From: Exiguobacterium sp.
GTDB taxonomy: Bacteria; Bacillota; Bacilli; Exiguobacteriales; Exiguobacteriaceae
Assembly (NCBI RefSeq): GCF_020832205.1
Contig: NZ_JAFIFD010000003.1
Coordinates: 94,754 to 158,753, forward strand
Reading direction: 5' to 3'
DNA length: 64,000 nt
In this document: positions 62,908 through 64,000 of the stretch, piece after piece
How the letters are laid out: every line of letters begins with the position of its first letter
Position numbering within the stretch: the stretch's first letter is position 1
Made by a program: the position numbers and the translations under genes
Notes under the pieces: generated by a model
Told to the model about the DNA's origin: nothing
The model's input: only the letters and a program-made list of their open reading frames with translations
Database searches by the model: none

Positions 62908-63732
62908 ATGAAAAAGAGAAAATGGCCGCGCGTCCTCTTGTACGTCATTCTCGTCTCGTACGCGCTCATCACGATGTACCCATTCCTGTGGGCCGTGCTC
63001 GCCTCGTTCAAACCGTATAGCGAGATTGTTGCCGGTGGGCTCACGTTATGGCCTGAAAATCCGACGCTTGCCAATTATCAACATATTTTCACAAACGATC
63101 CGCTGTTCCCGCGTTGGATCATGAACTCGTTCTTTATCGCGACAGTCGGGACGATTGTGAACGTCATCTTCAACACGATGGCAGGATACTCGCTTGCCCG
63201 TTTACGTTTTCCAGGACGGAACTACTTGTTCCTCCTCATTCTTGCTGTCATGATGGTTCCGGGCCAAATCTTGCTCATCCCGAACTACTTGATCATGCGC
63301 TCGCTCGGCATCCTAGATACGTATGCGGCGCTCATCGTTCCAGGAGCGATTAACTTCGCTTACATTTTCTTGATGCGTCAGTTCTTCATCAACTTCCCGA
63401 GAGAAGTGGAAGAGGCCGCGCAAGTAGATGGGCTCAATCGATTCCAAACGTTTTGGCGTATCGTATTCCCGATGGCCAAAGCATCCGTGGCGACACAGGC
63501 CGTTTTTGTCTTCCTTGGTTTCTGGAATGAGTTTTTGAAGCCCCTTCTCTACATTACGTCACCAGAGAAGTACACGCTCACGCTCGGACTCCAGTCATTC
63601 CAAAGCCAAAATGCGACACAGTGGAACTATATCATGGCAGCCTCAGTCGTCAGCATCATTCCAATCATCATTTTGTATATCTTGCTGAATAAATACTTTA
63701 TGCAAGGGCTACGAATTGGTGGGGACAAATAA
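62908..63732 (+). CDS. sugar ABC transporter permease (MdxG/MalG-like)
   Basis: A 274-residue permease with six predicted helices. EAA loop: EVEEAAQVDGLNRFQTFWRIV. TAAGGAGGAATGG precedes ATG 62908. No dedicated ATPase gene lies in the window; a shared MsmX-type ATPase elsewhere, as for B. subtilis MdxEFG, is likely. UgpC at 49.9 kb is another candidate. Confidence 0.9.
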   Translation: MKKRKWPRVLLYVILVSYALITMYPFLWAVLASFKPYSEIVAGGLTLWPENPTLANYQHIFTNDPLFPRWIMNSFFIATVGTIVNVIFNTMAGYSLARLRFPGRNYLFLLILAVMMVPGQILLIPNYLIMRSLGILDTYAALIVPGAINFAYIFLMRQFFINFPREVEEAAQVDGLNRFQTFWRIVFPMAKASVATQAVFVFLGFWNEFLKPLLYITSPEKYTLTLGLQSFQSQNATQWNYIMAASVVSIIPIIILYILLNKYFMQGLRIGGDK

Positions 63733-63743
63733 GGAGAATTTAA

Positions 63744-64000
63744 ATGAAAGCTTTCATTTTTGATTTAGATGGTGTGATCACGGATAGTGCCGAATACCAT
63801 TACTTGGCGTGGAAAGCGCTCGGAGAAGACCTTGGTATTCCGTTCGACCGTGAATTCAACGAAACGCTTAAAGGTGTCAGTCGGACCGAATCACTGGAGC
63901 GGATTTTGAGTCTCGGAGGGCGGGAACAGGATTTCTCACTAGAAGAGAAGGAACAGCTCGCCACAAAAAAGAATGAACATTACGTATCGCTAATTTCTAA
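63744..64000 (+). CDS. pgmB: beta-phosphoglucomutase, N-terminal part (cut by window end)
   Basis: The first 85 codons of a HAD-superfamily enzyme. The start KAFIFDLDGVITDSAEYHYL holds the DxD nucleophile motif plus the TDSAEYHY segment of beta-PGM, and LKGVSRTESLERIL is the family cap domain. It would convert beta-glucose-1-phosphate from the GH65 reaction to glucose-6-phosphate. AAGGAGAATTTAA precedes ATG 63744. The frame is open to the last base. Confidence 0.9.
   Translation, partial: MKAFIFDLDGVITDSAEYHYLAWKALGEDLGIPFDREFNETLKGVSRTESLERILSLGGREQDFSLEEKEQLATKKNEHYVSLIS

Overview
The window is a gene-dense stretch of a low-to-mid-GC Gram-positive chromosome (Bacillota, class Bacilli). The order prfA-prmC-ywlC-ywlE-rpiB-ywlG-glyA-upp-atp operon-DUF1146-murA-mbl-flhO-flhP-mscL-fabZ matches a block known from Bacillus subtilis. 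The sporulation genes that sit inside that block in B. subtilis (spoIIR, spoIID, spoIIQ, spoIIID) are not here. A motile, non-sporulating Bacilli member such as Exiguobacterium fits best; this genus call is an inference from gene order and GC, not from a marker gene. No rRNA, tRNA, CRISPR array or intact insertion sequence was seen.

Layout. 1-7.5 kb: translation termination and modification genes, an arginine-phosphatase-type LMW-PTP, rpiB, ywlG, a minus-strand esterase behind a dispersed repeat, glyA and an unknown coiled-coil membrane protein. 7.5-12.1 kb: an OmpR-type two-component system flanked by two target-like genes whose promoters carry matching 11-bp-period direct repeats, then an unknown lipoprotein. 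12.1-21.4 kb: upp, a minus-strand OpuC/EgtU-type ABC importer with fused permease and binding protein, a calcium-type P-type ATPase and glcDF. 22-29.1 kb: the complete F1Fo ATP synthase operon (atpZ-I-B-E-F-H-A-G-D-C). 29.2-43.6 kb: an EAL-HDOD protein, DUF1146, murA, mbl, a repeat plus a decayed transposase, a 7TM histidine kinase/SARP-like regulator pair, an orphan sensor kinase, flhOP, glycerate kinase, mscL, a short membrane protein, fabZ and a lipoprotein. 43.7-49.1 kb: a chemoreceptor, a C45-type amidase, a small lipoprotein, a methyltransferase and an iron-sulfur photolyase.

49.1-54.7 kb is a single operon for glycerol-3-phosphate or glycerophosphodiester uptake: a promoter, a leader with an intrinsic terminator, the antiterminator gene glpP, ugpC-A-E-B and a glycerophosphodiesterase. 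54.8-64 kb is a disaccharide-phosphorylase locus resembling the B. subtilis mdx/yvd maltodextrin cluster: a GH32 hydrolase and GH65 phosphorylase on the minus strand, a DUF1189 protein, a LacI-type repressor, a binding protein and two permeases, and the start of beta-phosphoglucomutase. An identical 14-bp palindrome lies in the promoter spacers of both transcription units, and CcpA-like (cre) sites are nearby.

Novelty candidates: the twin-operator two-component module with its acidic repeat protein (7.5-10.7 kb); the GlpP-type leader controlling a ugp operon; the GH65-GH32 pairing; a family of roughly 97-bp palindromic elements present twice in opposite orientation; three SigD-like promoters; and a possible unannotated small gene at 38.9-39.1 kb.
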